The notes under the pieces: model-generated
Database searches by the model: none
Told to the model about the DNA's origin: nothing
What the model saw: only the letters and a program-made list of their open reading frames with translations
Shown: positions 61,022 through 64,000 of the stretch, piece after piece
How positions within the stretch are numbered: position 1 is the first letter of the stretch
How the letters are laid out: every line of letters begins with the position of its first letter
Assembly (NCBI GenBank): GCA_012932295.1
Contig: JAAONU010000001.1
Location: forward strand, 48,085,134-48,149,133
DNA: 64,000 bases
Direction: 5' to 3'
From: Cyclina sinensis
Taxonomy: Eukaryota > Mollusca > Bivalvia > Venerida > Veneridae
Position numbers and translations under genes: made by a program

Positions 61022-62084
61022 TTAAGCCACTGCTTTGAAAGTTGTAACAATTTTTTGTCCATTCACTAATTTGTTCAACATTGTGCTTGATCCTCCAGTT
61101 TTCAGGTTTTTCACTTGATGTGTAACCTGATGTCTCCCCAGTTCATCCAAGTTTGATCGTACTGTCATAATGTTGGCATAGGCTTCCTCACTTCTCTGAA
61201 ATAAAACCTTGTCAACAAACAGTTCTGCTGATGTATAATAGCAGCTTATATAATAATTATCATATATAGTTTTATGATATTTCAGGAGATTCTTAAAATT
61301 TAAAAAAGACAATAATAGAATAGTTAGATATTCATGAAGAATAACAGCAAACATTACAAAAACTATATTCTATATAAGCTGCATTCCCATAAAGTATAGT
61401 TTTTAAAACTGTTTTTAAAGAAAATTAATCTCATATGATACACCTCAACTGTATTTATCCCCATTTATTCCTGTTTAAATCTGACTTTTTATGCATATTT
61501 TCTGATATTAATGTATCTATTATTTCAGTGGACTTACTTTTGACTTTGATGTAAGTTTTGAGCGGGAAGTCGGTATCCTACTTATTCTTTTTTTGTTCTC
61601 ATCTGACCTTTTGGATGTGACTGCAAAGTATCATAAAAAAAATAATTCTGCTGGAAGTCAAAAAATAGCTAAACAGTTACCTTAAATAAAACCCAGTTGT
61701 ATAAGATCTCAAGCTAGGTCTCTTTCTTAAGACTGTGCCATATGAACAAAAGCCTTAACTTCTATGAATAATGAGTCAGTGACAGCTGTAGGTAAAAATA
61801 TAAAATTCATATAAAGATTTAAACTAAATCTTACCATGCTCAAACCTTTTACTTGGTGACTCTGTTTTTTTCAGTACTGTTTTCATTGGAAGATTTGACT
61901 TCACAGATGTCTTTTTAGGTTCAGTTTTCCCTTCCACCTGTGGGATGTGTTGAGACTTGTCACGTGGGGGAAATTTACGCACTGGGGACGTCTCAAATGA
62001 ATTCAAAGGGGAGCTCTTGTTTGAAATACATTCTTTATTTCTTGACGAGTGATAAAGTTCATCATCAAAATAAAACTCTTCCAT
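61022..62084 (-). CDS. Small basic protein with SxIP motif, 168 residues, three exons
   Basis: Minus-strand exons 62099-61835 (ATG at 62084), 61620-61538 and 61195-61022 join in consistent phases (1, then 0). Donors are CATG/GTAAGA and CAAAA/GTAAGT; acceptors are CTTTGCAG and TTATTTCAG. The start codon has a good context (ACAAATGG). The N-terminus is acidic/aromatic (MEEFYFDDELY); the middle is Ser/Lys/Pro rich. The second exon holds KKRISRIPTSRSK, a basic S-x-I-P motif of the kind that binds EB1-family microtubule plus-end proteins. The C-terminal 55 residues look structured and conserved (NIMTVRSNLDELGRHQVTHQ). I do not recognise the family. An upstream exon 62629-62573 would also join in frame (donor GAG/GTAAAA), adding 24 residues; I prefer the inner ATG. 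Role in microtubule or centrosome function is inference. Confidence 0.62.
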
Positions 62085-62099
62085 TTGTGAGCATTTTAC

Positions 62100-63389
62100 C
62101 TGTAAGGAAATTGTTCAAATAAGACCTGAATAAGTTTTCTGTTTCAGTTTTATTCATTTATACTGGTAAATACTACGGCTTGCAAAACTGGTTAGAGTTT
62201 ACACTGTTAGCTAATGAACAAGACTCGTCTGTACACTTTTCAAAAATCAGTTAAAGCACCGCCCAATGTGTTTCTTTCAAACTCCGCCTTTTACCTGTCA
62301 AAAGTGTCATTCTTGTGCCATTCTGTGTACGACATGGAAAAGCAGTTAGAAAAAAAAAAACATATTGAGTGAAGATTTCCGGAAGCAACGCAGTGACAAT
62401 TACGACACAGCAACTGTGGCGCCGCCCAGGTACATTTTTCTGGCTGCGGGTAGATTGCAAGACACAGTTTTATTGACAGGTATACCTGAGAACACTGCCT
62501 CGCTGTGAATGGATGATCAGTAAATTGACAGTTTAAGCTGCTGAAATAAAACATCATAACGTCACTTTTTACCTCTTTCCGAATACGTGAAACTTTAATC
62601 AGTTTTGCAAGCGGTAATATTATTAACATATTAACAATGGAGCTAAACCGAAGTATATTTGCATCAAAACCTTACATATATCTCTTTAAAAAAAGGAAGT
62701 TTTAAGTAAAATTCAGTTTATACAAGACCTGTCGTTGTGAACTGACATATGCCCCCAAAGCCATACTTAGGGCAAGAACATGTTTTTCACTGGAAATGAA
62801 GGCCAGATAGTATAGGAAAGTGTAAAAGAAGAAGTGTGAAGGAGAAAGGAATGTTAACAAACAAATGTCAATAGGTTGGTGTAGGTGCATGTTTAATAAA
62901 ACATAAATTACTAAACATACTTATAGTTTGGAGGTTTCCTGTCTGTGAAATTGCTGGAGTTGGCCAAAGCACAAGCACCTTTTACATCTGATCACTTTTT
63001 CATTTATTTTTAACTTGTATCATTTTTGTGAGCATATGAAGTAGATGTGTTTGCATTTACCTACTGTTAAATTAGTAACACCATAAATAATTATACTGAT
63101 AGTAACTATAATAAATGACAATGAACAATAAAAGAATTAAACATATATGTTGTTTGTCAGTTGAGATAAACGCTCTGATTATATATATAATAGCTAATTA
63201 ATTCTTTTAGAATAAAATATTATTATTCATCATATAAATGTTGATACGAAATAACTTAAAAACTCTAATAGCATTTTTTTTTCAAGAAATATTTCATGAG
63301 AACATCCAAACTAGGCATTCATGAATAATAAAATTATTTCCTGGAACAACCATCAATGTATTGTTACAAAAAGATTCTTTTCCTGTTAA
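62100..63389. other. Probable 5' region of the SxIP gene, then unremarkable sequence
   Basis: The segment 62250-62640 is less AT-rich than its surroundings and lies just upstream of the first coding exon, so it may contain the promoter and a leader exon (possible donor after 62573). No TATA box or other core element can be assigned. Beyond about 62640 the sequence is AT-rich with nothing recognised. Confidence 0.35.
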
Positions 63390-64000
63390 GAGTGACCTTA
63401 ACCTTTCAGCTACAAATCTAGGATTGTCTCAAGTTTCAACAATTTTCAACACATTTACCCATAATTATTTCAAAATCCATCTATGAATAACAAGAATTAT
63501 GCACAAAACACGACCATCTAGTCACAACCATATCACGACTTTTGACATACAAGTGTGACCTTGACCTTTGAGGTGGAGGCCTGATTCTTGCGTGTGACAT
63601 GTCATCATGTCTAAGACATTTATGCCAGGTCATTTTAAAATCCATCCAGGGATGTCAGAATTGTTGACCGGACGTGACCATCAATGCACTTTTATGAAAT
63701 ATTCATATCATGACTTTGGACGTACAAGTGAGACCTTGACCTCTGAGCTGGACAACTGATTCTTGCGTGTGACACGTCATCATGTCCAACACATTTATGC
63801 CAAGTCATTTTACAATACATCCAGGAATGACAGAATTGTTGACCAGACACAACCATCAATGCACATTTATGAAAATATCCTTTCAAGTCAAAGTGTGACC
63901 TTGACCTTTGACCTACAAACCTGGGTCTTGCATGTGACAAATTGTCTCAATGTGCCACATAATTATGCAAAATTATTTCAAAATCCATCCATGACTGACA
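63390..64000 (-). repeat. Tandem repeat, about 165-180-bp modules, running off the window
   Basis: The block GTGACCTTGACCTTTGA or a close variant recurs near 63393, 63554, 63730 and 63895. Each module has a TTTCAAAATCCATCCATGA-type block and ACCATCAATGCAC. Read on the minus strand, it carries the same TCAAAGGTCAAGGTCAC core as the other dispersed repeats. The open frame at 63692-63940 is repeat-derived. Confidence 0.8.

Overview
This is an AT-rich, intron-containing animal nuclear sequence with no bacterial features. Canonical GT..AG introns, an SLC15A4-like transporter, and dense families of dispersed repeats carrying GTCCGTCCGTC and AGGTCAAGGTCAC tracts point to a marine mollusc, most likely a bivalve. 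The species assignment is inference from repeat style; no search was run. || Layout. 1-3.1 kb: last four visible exons of a proton-coupled oligopeptide transporter (SLC15A4-like, + strand), then its 3' region. 5.6-8.0 kb: a hAT transposon with a perfect 8-bp target duplication but an internally deleted transposase. 11.1-12.5 kb: a dispersed repeat rich in nuclear-receptor-like half sites. 12.95-13.12 kb: a small hAT-like MITE, also with a perfect 8-bp duplication. 14.4-15.2 kb: a CpG-rich inverted-repeat element made of 20-bp units. 15.3-16.1 kb: a 65/69-bp tandem array. 17.7-19.4 kb: a 1.75-kb element with 528-bp inverted arms. 20.8-24.3 kb: a three-exon gene for a small single-pass membrane protein (+), whose second intron holds repeats and a tRNA-derived SINE. 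25.5-27.8 kb: dispersed and tandem repeats. 28.1-31.6 kb: a broken MULE/SWIM transposase (-) with a repeat inserted in it. 34.7-34.9 kb: a weak exon candidate. 38.0-42.4 kb: remains of two Gypsy-like LTR retrotransposons (-), one invaded by a 1.5-kb TIR repeat. 42.6-43.85 kb: a second element built from 20-bp palindromic units with terminal inverted repeats and a 7-bp flanking duplication. 44.0-45.7 kb: exons of a degraded, possibly tyrosine-recombinase-like gene (-), split by an 885-bp TIR element. 45.9-48.4 kb: a long composite repeat with a higher-order tandem structure. 48.4-50.75 kb: a truncated DIRS-like retroelement (-). 51.7-53.1 kb: broken exons of an unnamed recurrent family (-). 53.9-58.5 kb: repeats with nested insertions. 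59.8-60.4 kb: a Tc1-like remnant (+). 61.0-62.1 kb: a three-exon gene (-) for a small basic protein with an SxIP motif. 63.4-64 kb: tandem repeat. || Only three loci look like intact host genes: the SLC15A4-like transporter, the small membrane protein and the SxIP protein. They do not form a pathway, and no operon-like or defence-like system is visible. The most unusual content is two long-TIR elements (14384-15240 and 42603-43850) whose interiors are degenerate arrays of 20-bp units. In the second the units are themselves palindromic and keep a near-constant 20-bp register over about 1.2 kb.
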